8,741 bases of DNA from Bacteroidota bacterium (GTDB taxonomy: Bacteria; Bacteroidota; Bacteroidia; M30B66), in the NCBI GenBank assembly GCA_947497195.1, contig CANMGM010000087.1, positions 1 to 8,741 of the forward strand. The letters run 5' to 3'. The notes under the pieces were generated by a model. It did no database searches and was not told the DNA's origin. It saw only the letters and a list, made by a program, of their open reading frames with translations. Made by a program: the position numbers and the translations under genes. Positions 1-5,196 of this stretch are shown here, one piece after another (positions within the stretch are counted from its first letter, which is position 1; every line of letters begins with the position of its first letter).

Positions 1-93
1 GTCGTATACGAACAGCGACTCGAAGGATTGGTATCGAGAAAATTAAAAGGAACAATTCAGATATTGGCCGGTTCAGAAAAACAAGCGAATTAA
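1..93 (+). CDS. 3' end of an unidentified gene (partial)
   Basis: Frame 1 is open from the first base to a TAA at 91-93, giving the last 30 residues of a protein that begins upstream of the window. The tail is charged and lysine-rich (for example GLVSRKLKG) and ends in SEKQAN. It shows no recognisable motif, so I cannot name the product. It lies 11 bp before riboflavin synthase in the same direction, so the two could be co-transcribed. Being coding rests only on the open frame up to a stop and the tight spacing to the next gene; over 30 codons this could be chance. Confidence 0.5.
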   Translation, partial: VVYEQRLEGLVSRKLKGTIQILAGSEKQAN

Positions 94-104
94 GCGAAGT
101 AGAA

Positions 105-698
105 ATGTTTACAGGAATAATAGAAAGCACCGGCTACGTTGAGCACATTGAAAACGAAGGAAGCAATAGTCATTTTACGATCAGAAGTCCGATTAGCAGC
201 GAATTGAAGGTTGATCAAAGTGTTGCGCATGATGGTGTTTGTTTAACTGTTACTGAAGTGATCGGCGATACGCATCGGGTTACCGCGATAGCTGAGACTC
301 TAAAACGTACATCGTTGGTAAATTGGACAGAAGGCAAGCAAATTAACCTTGAGCGCTGCATGAAAGCCGACGGGCGTTTCGATGGACATATTGTTCAGGG
401 CCACGTTGATTGCATAGGCTGGCTGAACAAAATCGAAGACCGCAACGGAAGTTGGGGATTATTCTTCAGCCACGAGCCTGGCGATACGTTTATTACGGTA
501 CCAAAAGGAAGTATTTGCGTTAATGGTGTGAGCTTGACCGTTGTTGAGAGCGGCGCTACATTTTTTTCGGTAGAGATTATTCCCTACACTTGGGAGCAGA
601 CCAATTTGGGTAAATTGAAACCAGGCGCTACCATAAATCTGGAGTTCGATATTATTGGAAAATATCTTTCAGTGCTTGCTGCGCGGAAATTCCAATAA
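105..698 (+). CDS. ribE: Riboflavin synthase, alpha subunit
   Basis: This cytoplasmic enzyme catalyses the dismutation of two 6,7-dimethyl-8-ribityllumazine molecules into riboflavin and a pyrimidinedione, the last step of riboflavin synthesis. The 197-residue length is usual for the family. The N-terminus MFTGIIE is the family signature start. The two tandem lumazine-binding repeats are visible as internal duplicates: AHDGVCLTV (41-49) in the first barrel and VNGVSLTV (139-146) in the second. INLERC (80-85) with GHIVQGHVD (94-102) bridges them, and IPYTWEQTNLG (159-169) is the conserved late motif. The ATG at 105 is chosen because MFTG is the conserved family start. No other riboflavin gene is in the window; only an unidentified gene end lies 11 bp upstream. 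In the literature this enzyme is called RibE or RibC depending on the organism. Confidence 0.96.
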   Translation: MFTGIIESTGYVEHIENEGSNSHFTIRSPISSELKVDQSVAHDGVCLTVTEVIGDTHRVTAIAETLKRTSLVNWTEGKQINLERCMKADGRFDGHIVQGHVDCIGWLNKIEDRNGSWGLFFSHEPGDTFITVPKGSICVNGVSLTVVESGATFFSVEIIPYTWEQTNLGKLKPGATINLEFDIIGKYLSVLAARKFQ

Positions 699-712
699 TT
701 TTTTTTATTTCC

Positions 713-743
713 TGTAAACAATTCTTTTTATATATCGTTTAAC
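713..743. promoter_or_regulatory. Possible MerR operator pair upstream of merR
   Basis: TGTAAACA (713-720) and CGTTTAAC (736-743) are imperfect copies of the TGTTTAA(T/C) element seen four times before the sigma-factor gene. The first is read on the - strand (as TGTTTACA) and the second on the + strand. Their starts are 23 bp apart, matching the 22-23 bp offset of the downstream pairs, but the orientation is reversed. Each copy differs from the downstream consensus at about one base. The location between ribE and merR would suit autoregulation by the MerR protein. AT-rich intergenic DNA makes chance matches likely, so this is tentative. Confidence 0.3.
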
Positions 744-771
744 TTGAACCGACCCTGTGGGAACTACCTTG
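744..771 (+). promoter_or_regulatory. Weak candidate merR promoter
   Basis: TTG at 744-746, an 18-bp spacer and TACCTTG at 765-771 resemble the Bacteroidota TTG / TAnnTTTG promoter, with one T missing from the -7 element. Transcription would start near 778-780, leaving a leader of about 20 nt to the ATG at 798. The TTG directly follows the possible operator half-site at 736-743. The -7 match is imperfect, so this is a weak call. If correct, it also rules out the TTG at 744 as a translation start. Confidence 0.25.
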
Positions 772-797
772 CAGTATGGCGATTAAGTGATGTTGAT

Positions 798-1733
798 ATG
801 CATTCGTTGAATTCCAGGTATTCAATAAAAGACTTGGAGCGCCTTTCGGGCGTTAAGGCTCATACCATACGTATTTGGGAGCAGCGTTACAATTTGCTAC
901 AGCCCGACAGAACCGATACCAACATACGTTTATACAGCGATCAGGATGTAAAATTACTCCTCAACGTTTCATTGCTGTTGAAGCACGGTGGTAAGATTTC
1001 GCATATCTGCAAACTATCGTCGCAAGAAATTGCCCAGAAAATTTCTGAGCTTGCCAATGCAGACAAAACACGCGAACCGTATTGCGAAGGCCAGGTAAAT
1101 AATCTGGTTGTGGCGATGTTGCAATTCGAAGAAACACGCTTCGAGCAAACATTGGCTGAGTGCATCGAACGTATGGGCTTTGAGTTTACCATGCTCAATG
1201 TGATTATTCCCTTTTTGCAAAAAGTGGGTATGATGTGGCTTTCGGGCGAATCTTCTATTTTACAAGAACATTTTATAAGCAACTTGATTCGCCGGAAAAT
1301 GCTTGTGGCGATCGATGCATTGCCCTTAGTAGATAATCCGAATGCCGAGACATTTTTATTGTTTTTGCCCGAAGGCGAACTGCACGAGGTTGGATTATTA
1401 TTTTCGAAGTATTTACTTAAGGCACGTGGAAAGCGTGTAATGTATATGGGGCAAACTTTACCGCGCGAAGACGTGCAGGTGTATTGCCGCGAATACAAAC
1501 CCGATTATCTGCTTACGTTTTTCACAGCGGCGCATTCTGTTGAATCGATCAACATTTATTTGAAAGATCTTGTAAAGGTGTCGGGGAAAACTCAAATTCT
1601 TATTGCCGGCATGCAGATTCACCAACCTGAAATTGTAATTCCACAGGAAGTTACATTTATAAGTTCGGTGATGGATCTTATTAACCTCGCCGAAGGCCGT
1701 TCGATTAAGCCAAAGACAGGCACACAGAATTAA
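798..1733 (+). CDS. MerR-family regulator with B12-binding-type domain (CarH/LitR-like)
   Basis: This is a 311-residue predicted DNA-binding repressor of the CarH/CarA/LitR type, in which a MerR helix-turn-helix is joined to a cobalamin-binding sensor. Residues 7-75 form the MerR domain (SIKDLERLSGVKAHTIRIWE, then the wing with RLYSDQDV). Residues about 95-175 match the helical cap and contain W147-x9-E157-H158, the W-x9-EH motif that packs on adenosylcobalamin in CarH. Residues 183-300 form the Rossmann-type half, with E194-L-H196-x2-G199 matching ExHxxG; His196 would be the lower cobalt ligand. The later motifs are weaker: TFFT (240-243) in place of SxxT, and AG (270-271) in place of GG. 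The frame is open from a TTG at 744, but the ATG at 798 is preferred because the MerR domain starts right after it. The adjacent ECF sigma and carotenoid genes support a role in light or B12-dependent carotenogenesis. Whether it binds B12 cannot be told from sequence alone. Confidence 0.88.
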   Translation: MHSLNSRYSIKDLERLSGVKAHTIRIWEQRYNLLQPDRTDTNIRLYSDQDVKLLLNVSLLLKHGGKISHICKLSSQEIAQKISELANADKTREPYCEGQVNNLVVAMLQFEETRFEQTLAECIERMGFEFTMLNVIIPFLQKVGMMWLSGESSILQEHFISNLIRRKMLVAIDALPLVDNPNAETFLLFLPEGELHEVGLLFSKYLLKARGKRVMYMGQTLPREDVQVYCREYKPDYLLTFFTAAHSVESINIYLKDLVKVSGKTQILIAGMQIHQPEIVIPQEVTFISSVMDLINLAEGRSIKPKTGTQN

Positions 1734-1787
1734 GCACAAGCCGATTAACATTTTTTTAGGTCAATCAATCATTTTATCTACTTGAAA

Positions 1788-1818
1788 AAAAGCGCATTAA
1801 GTTGTTTTTTGCGTTTTT
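1788..1818 (+). terminator. Weak possible terminator after merR
   Basis: AAAAGCGCA (1788-1796) can pair with TGCGTTTT (1810-1817) if G1792 is bulged, around a 13-nt loop. The 3' arm is itself T-rich, and a further T-run follows in 1822-1829. The stem is short and AU-rich, so termination may be weak or absent. It lies 54 bp past the merR stop and upstream of the sigma-operon promoter, which is where a merR terminator would be expected. Confidence 0.25.
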
Positions 1819-1831
1819 CTGATTTTTTTAT

Positions 1832-1897
1832 TGTTTAATCTTTGATTAGCTATTGTTAAACAAAAACTGTTTAATATATTTGCTACAACATTAAACA
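1832..1897. promoter_or_regulatory. Operator cluster: four TGTTTAA(T/C) elements in two inverted pairs
   Basis: Three exact copies of TGTTTAAT are present: 1832-1839 (+), 1868-1875 (+) and 1890-1897 (-, read as ATTAAACA). A fourth near-copy lies on the - strand at 1855-1862 (GTTAAACA, that is TGTTTAAC). They form two inverted pairs, 1832-1839 with 1855-1862 and 1868-1875 with 1890-1897, with start-to-start offsets of 23 and 22 bp; the pairs repeat every 35-36 bp. Two copies sit between the -33 and -7 elements of the sigma promoter and one overlaps the predicted transcription start, an arrangement suited to repression. CarH-type proteins bind as tetramers to repeated sites, so the MerR protein encoded just upstream is the natural candidate. 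Confidence 0.55.
1853..1882 (+). promoter_or_regulatory. Bacteroidota-type promoter of the sigma/carotenoid operon
   Basis: TATATTTG at 1875-1882 is a perfect TAnnTTTG -7 element. TTG at 1853-1855 (ATTG in full) is the -33 element, with a 19-bp spacer. Transcription should begin near 1888-1890, leaving a leader of about 18 nt before the ATG at 1907. No Shine-Dalgarno sequence is seen, as is common in this phylum. The downstream genes (sigma factor, synthase, ispH, SRPBCC) are spaced 15 bp, 22 bp and overlapping, so this promoter probably serves all four. Confidence 0.7.
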
Positions 1898-1906
1898 AAG
1901 CAGCTT

Positions 1907-2410
1907 ATGTCAACAGTAGAATTCAATGCCGAAGTGTTAAATTTGAGTAAGCCCCTGCGTTATTTTGCGCTAAACCTTACCTCAAATGATGAAGAAGCCA
2001 AGGATTTGTTGCAGGAAACTTTACTCAAAGCAATAAGCAATCGCCATCGTTTTGCCGACAAAACAAATTTAAAGGCTTGGATGTATACTATTATGAAGAA
2101 TATCTTCATCAACAATTACCGCCGTGCCAGTAAGTCGAATACCATTGTTGACCAAACAAAGGATTTGTATTTCCTTAATATTCCGCAGCAGGGCGAGCAA
2201 ATTGCTCCCGAATCGAAGTATTCGGAACGCGAAATTCTGAATAAAATCGAATTATTAAATGACGAGTATAAAGTTCCGTTTAATATGTATTTTGACGGAT
2301 ACAAATACAAAGAAATCGCCGATTACCTTGATTTACCAATAGGTACTGTAAAGAGTCGAATATTTTTAGCTCGTCGTCAACTGATGGCCATGTTAAAGGG
2401 ATACAGATAA
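1907..2410 (+). CDS. ECF-type RNA polymerase sigma factor
   Basis: This 167-residue protein has the two-domain layout of group 4 (extracytoplasmic function) sigma factors, which direct RNA polymerase core to a specific set of promoters. Sigma-2 spans about residues 14-75, with the DEEAKDLLQETLLKA helix (28-42) for core binding and the LKAWMYTIMKNIFINNYRR segment (55-73) for -10 recognition and melting. Sigma-4 spans about 109-163 and contains the helix-turn-helix YKEIADYLDLPIGTVKSRI (134-152). Region 3 is absent, as expected. No anti-sigma gene with a membrane segment lies next to it. It is followed after 15 bp by the synthase gene. By analogy with MerR-sigma pairs such as LitR/LitS in Streptomyces, its amount is probably set by the upstream MerR repressor. 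Its target promoters are unknown. Confidence 0.93.
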   Translation: MSTVEFNAEVLNLSKPLRYFALNLTSNDEEAKDLLQETLLKAISNRHRFADKTNLKAWMYTIMKNIFINNYRRASKSNTIVDQTKDLYFLNIPQQGEQIAPESKYSEREILNKIELLNDEYKVPFNMYFDGYKYKEIADYLDLPIGTVKSRIFLARRQLMAMLKGYR

Positions 2411-2425
2411 GTATTATCTTTCGGT

Positions 2426-3271
2426 ATGGCTTCGATGCAACTTTACGATTCGGTAAGCATACGCTGTTCGCGTCTTACTACCCAACGTTACAGCACTTCA
2501 TTTACCCTCGGCATTAAATCGCTCGCTAAGCGTTACCGCGATCCTATTTATGCCATTTATGGTTTTGTGCGTTTTGCCGATGAAATTGTTGATACGTTCA
2601 AGCGCACTGATTCAGCCGAATTGCTGAGTGAATTTCGTAACGACACCTACAAAGCATTCAACCGCGGAATTAGTTTAAACCCAATTTTACACAGCTTCCA
2701 GGCCTGCGTAAATACATATAAAATAGAACGCGAACTCATCGATACATTTCTCACTTCGATGGAAATGGATCTATCAGAAACGTCGTACGATCAATTGGGA
2801 TACGAAAAGTATATTCTGGGTTCTGCCGAAGTGGTTGGATTGATGTGCCTTCGTGTTTTTTGCGGGGGCGACGAAGCCGAATATCAAAAACTGAAAACTC
2901 CTGCCATGCGTTTAGGATCAGCCTTTCAGAAAATTAATTTTCTGCGCGATTTGAATGCCGATTATTTCGGGTTAGGGCGTGTTTATTTCCCGGGCATTGA
3001 ATTAACTAATTTCGATGAATCGACCAAAGAGGCAATTCTGGAAGATATTCGAAAAGATTTCGATGATGGTTTCAAAGGAATTGTTCAACTTCCAAAAGGC
3101 GCACGTTTCGGAGTTTATGTAGCATATGTTTACTATTACGCCTTGCTAAATAAAATTAGTGGAACCCCTAGTGCTCGTATCCTCGAGGAACGAATTCGTA
3201 TTCCCGACGGACGTAAATACGCGCTCATTCTTAAATCTTACCTACGCCATCAACTCAACCTCATAGGTTAA
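2426..3271 (+). CDS. crtB: Phytoene/squalene synthase family protein (probable phytoene synthase)
   Basis: The family joins two prenyl diphosphates head to head; the likely reaction is two geranylgeranyl diphosphates to phytoene, the first committed carotenoid step. The 281-residue length is typical of Bacteroidota members. The first aspartate-rich motif is D52-EIV-D56 in FVRFADEIVDTF, and the second is D175-LNA-D179 in INFLRDLNADY. Both bind the Mg2+-diphosphates. RYSTSF (21-26) is the conserved substrate-site stretch, and RVYFP (185-189) follows the second motif as in the family. The ATG at 2426 is 15 bp after the sigma-factor stop; an in-frame ATG at 2435 is the alternative. Its place between a sigma factor and ispH, downstream of a CarH-like gene, favours phytoene over squalene synthesis. 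Usually a desaturase gene (crtI) is adjacent, but none is seen here, so the exact product is inferred. Confidence 0.88.
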   Translation: MASMQLYDSVSIRCSRLTTQRYSTSFTLGIKSLAKRYRDPIYAIYGFVRFADEIVDTFKRTDSAELLSEFRNDTYKAFNRGISLNPILHSFQACVNTYKIERELIDTFLTSMEMDLSETSYDQLGYEKYILGSAEVVGLMCLRVFCGGDEAEYQKLKTPAMRLGSAFQKINFLRDLNADYFGLGRVYFPGIELTNFDESTKEAILEDIRKDFDDGFKGIVQLPKGARFGVYVAYVYYYALLNKISGTPSARILEERIRIPDGRKYALILKSYLRHQLNLIG

Positions 3272-3293
3272 TACCCGAAAAATTAGCATTGCC

Positions 3294-4145
3294 ATGAAAA
3301 CAAAAAATTTATCGGTTACAATAGATGAGAATTCAGGTTTCTGTTTCGGTGTAGTATATGCCATCGAAATGGCCGAAGATGTGCTGAATGAGCAGGGTTA
3401 TTTGTATTGTTTGGGCGACATTGTACATAACGACGAAGAAGTAAATCGCCTAAAATTGAAAGGGTTACGCATAATTGATCATTCGGATTTTGATACGCTG
3501 CGCGATGAAAAAGTGCTTATTCGCGCACACGGCGAACCACCAGCAACATATCGCAAAGCGATAGAAAATAACATCACATTAATCGATGCAACCTGTCCGG
3601 TTGTGCTGAAACTTCAAAATCGCATCCGTTCGTCGTACGATAAAAGCGAAACCATTTTCCTAATGGGCAAGAAAGGTCATGCCGAGGTTACCGGATTGAT
3701 GGGGCAAATCAACAATCAAGGTGTTGTTTTTTCGGATATCGACGAACTCGAAGTTGAAACCTTGCCAAAAGAAATTACACTCTATACGCAAACAACGAAA
3801 AGCAAGCAGAAGTTCCGCGAAACCCGCGAGGCTCTCGAATCTAAAGGCATAAAAGTTACTGCTCACGATACCATCTGCTCGCAGGTTAGTGATCGCGATA
3901 GTGAGTTGCGTTCTTTTGCCTGTTCGTTCGATGCTATTTTGTTTGTCGGCGGAACAAAGTCCTCGAACGGAAAGGTTCTATACAATGTGTGTAAGGAACA
4001 AAATCCAAGAACATATTTTATCTCAACCGTTTCTGAATTAAATGCCGAGTGGTTTGCATCGAGCGATCGCATCGGCATTTGCGGCGCTACATCAACACCC
4101 ATGTGGCTGATGGAAGATGTGAAGAAAGTTCTCGAAACGCTTTAA
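3294..4145 (+). CDS. ispH: 4-hydroxy-3-methylbut-2-enyl diphosphate reductase (IspH/LytB)
   Basis: IspH performs the last step of the MEP isoprenoid pathway, reducing HMBPP to IPP and DMAPP with a [4Fe-4S] centre in the cytoplasm. The three cluster cysteines are visible: C17 in SGFCFGV, C101 in DATCPVV and C195 in DTICSQV. Substrate and catalytic residues of the E. coli enzyme have counterparts: H45 (GDIVHND), H79 (IRAHGEPP), H129 and the acid E131 in GHAEVTG, T167 in TQTT, S223-S224-N225 in KSSNG, and S267 in ATSTP. At 283 residues it is the usual bacterial short form. It begins 22 bp after the synthase gene, and its TAA shares a base with the ATG of the next gene. Placing it in a carotenoid operon would raise precursor supply when pigment is made. 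If it is the only ispH copy it must also have basal expression, since the MEP pathway is normally essential. Confidence 0.96.
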   Translation: MKTKNLSVTIDENSGFCFGVVYAIEMAEDVLNEQGYLYCLGDIVHNDEEVNRLKLKGLRIIDHSDFDTLRDEKVLIRAHGEPPATYRKAIENNITLIDATCPVVLKLQNRIRSSYDKSETIFLMGKKGHAEVTGLMGQINNQGVVFSDIDELEVETLPKEITLYTQTTKSKQKFRETREALESKGIKVTAHDTICSQVSDRDSELRSFACSFDAILFVGGTKSSNGKVLYNVCKEQNPRTYFISTVSELNAEWFASSDRIGICGATSTPMWLMEDVKKVLETL

Positions 4146-4594
4146 TGCATTTTACGATTCAGTCGCATATCCGAGAAGCTTCTGTAGATGCTGTTTTCGC
4201 AGGATTTAATCTCAACCTGTTTACATTCTTGAGTCCGGCATTTCCAAAAATGCGTGTTCAGCAGTTCGACGGATGCCATACAGGCAATATAGTGTCTGTT
4301 TCTTTGTTAGTTCCGGGATTGCCCGAGCAGAAGTGGATTAGCGAAATAACAAGGCATCAATCCGAATTTGGAAGGATGCATGAATTTACCGATGAGGGCA
4401 GAACCTTACCGTTCTTCCTTAAAAAATGGACTCATGTTCACCGTATTGAACAAGTGGGAAATGATGTGCTAATTACGGATGCTATTCGCTTCGAAACTCC
4501 CTGGTTTTTCCCTAGACTCTTTGCGTACTTAATGCTTTATCCTTCTTTTTATACCCGAAAGAAAAAATATGCTGCGTATTTTAAATTTGGATGA
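4145..4594 (+). CDS. Small SRPBCC-like (START/Bet v 1-fold) protein of the carotenoid operon
   Basis: This 149-residue protein is probably a lipid or hydrophobic-ligand-binding protein of the SRPBCC superfamily; its substrate and role are unknown. The C-terminal half carries the pattern seen in these proteins: LPFFLKKWTHVHRIEQ (88-103), a turn at VGND, LITDAIRFETPW (109-120), and a terminal helix with aromatic and basic residues. There is no signal peptide and no clear membrane span, so it is probably cytoplasmic. The ATG at 4145-4147 overlaps the ispH stop (TAATG), implying translational coupling; an earlier in-frame ATG at 4049 lies inside ispH and is rejected. Small SRPBCC proteins are found near carotenoid genes in other Bacteroidota, suggesting a role in handling carotenoid intermediates, but that is inference. 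Its stop is one base from the stop of the opposing gene. Confidence 0.78.
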   Translation: MHFTIQSHIREASVDAVFAGFNLNLFTFLSPAFPKMRVQQFDGCHTGNIVSVSLLVPGLPEQKWISEITRHQSEFGRMHEFTDEGRTLPFFLKKWTHVHRIEQVGNDVLITDAIRFETPWFFPRLFAYLMLYPSFYTRKKKYAAYFKFG

Positions 4595-4595
4595 A

Positions 4596-5171
4596 TCAGA
4601 ACTTATAGCAAATGCCTGCGTTTAGCAAGCCATAAGCACCAAAACCAGCTTCAAGCATAAAACCTACATTGTATTTGCTGTAAATTTTAATACCTGCCAA
4701 AGCCCCAAAAATTGTCGTCGTCCCTCCGAAATCAATGCTGGTAGAAGTTGGGTCAACGACCTCTTCCGTATTGCGGCCTGCCCAAACACTCGCATAAATG
4801 TCCTGCTTGTGGTCGCTGAGGTGCAATTTCATCTGGTTCTTAATCCAACGCGTTAAGTGCATATTAAGCTTTAAACCATAGTAATAATTATTTATAGTTG
4901 CAGCCGGCTTCCCTGAATCCTTAGTTTGTCGTTGACTCCAGCCCCCCAATACTCCAATTCCGACATCGCTGCGTACGCCAAGTTCTGCGTTGAAAAAGAT
5001 TGGCTGTTTTTGAGAAAAAGCATCGCTAGACTTTAATCGAATAAAGCTGGTGTGCAAATCGAGCACAACAATGCCCTGGTCGAAAGCCTGCGTGTAGCGT
5101 TTACGTTGTGAATATGCATCAAACGCAAGCAGAAATAAGAATATGAGGCTAAGTAGAATCCCTTTTTTCAT
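4596..5171 (-). CDS. Predicted secreted or outer-membrane beta-barrel protein, function unknown
   Basis: This 191-residue protein opens with a clear Sec signal: MKK, a hydrophobic stretch (5-17), and a likely cleavage after AYS or SQ (21-22). There is no lipobox cysteine. The mature part alternates hydrophobic and polar residues in strand-like segments (GIVVLDLH, FNAELGV, GIGVLGGW, YYYGLKLNMHL, YASVWAGR, FGALAGIKIY, NVGFMLEAGFGAYG). It ends in GICYKF, with the terminal Phe typical of outer-membrane barrels. A small 8-10-stranded barrel in the outer membrane is the best reading. It starts 10 bp after the aspS stop on the same strand, so it is probably co-transcribed with aspS, although no functional link is evident. 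I do not recognise a specific family. Confidence 0.72.
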   Translation of the reverse strand: MKKGILLSLIFLFLLAFDAYSQRKRYTQAFDQGIVVLDLHTSFIRLKSSDAFSQKQPIFFNAELGVRSDVGIGVLGGWSQRQTKDSGKPAATINNYYYGLKLNMHLTRWIKNQMKLHLSDHKQDIYASVWAGRNTEEVVDPTSTSIDFGGTTTIFGALAGIKIYSKYNVGFMLEAGFGAYGLLNAGICYKF

Positions 5172-5174
5172 CTC

Positions 5175-5196
5175 CGAACAGTTAAATTTCTGTTCG
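5175..5196 (-). repeat. Inverted repeat (hairpin) across the aspS / OMP junction
   Basis: CGAACAG (5175-5181) and CTGTTCG (5190-5196) are perfect 7-bp inverted arms around an 8-base loop. On the - strand mRNA the hairpin covers the last aspS codons and stop, and ends 3 nt before the ATG of the outer-membrane gene. It is followed by GAGATG rather than a U-run, so it does not look like an intrinsic terminator. It could modulate translation of the downstream gene or mark an mRNA processing site, or be chance. Confidence 0.4.

Noticed and set aside
240..247. TGTTTAAC match inside ribE
   Set aside because: It is a single copy within a conserved coding motif with no partner at 22-23 bp, so it is best seen as chance. 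It also shows that isolated matches carry little weight.
744..797. N-terminal extension of the MerR protein from a TTG start at 744
   Set aside because: The extra 18 residues do not resemble a MerR domain. The ATG at 798 sits just before the domain, and the TTG may instead be part of the promoter.
941..1498. 185-residue open frame on the - strand
   Set aside because: It lies entirely inside merR, whose product has clear domains. The antisense translation has no recognisable motif.
1458..1751. 97-residue open frame on the - strand over the end of merR
   Set aside because: It overlaps a confident gene and has no motif; its hydrophobic start is a by-product of the antisense frame.
4049..4144. 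Upstream extension of the SRPBCC-like protein from the ATG at 4049
   Set aside because: It would overlap the IspH C-terminus by 97 bases, and the arginine- and histidine-rich residues are out-of-frame ispH. The TAATG start at 4145 is better placed.
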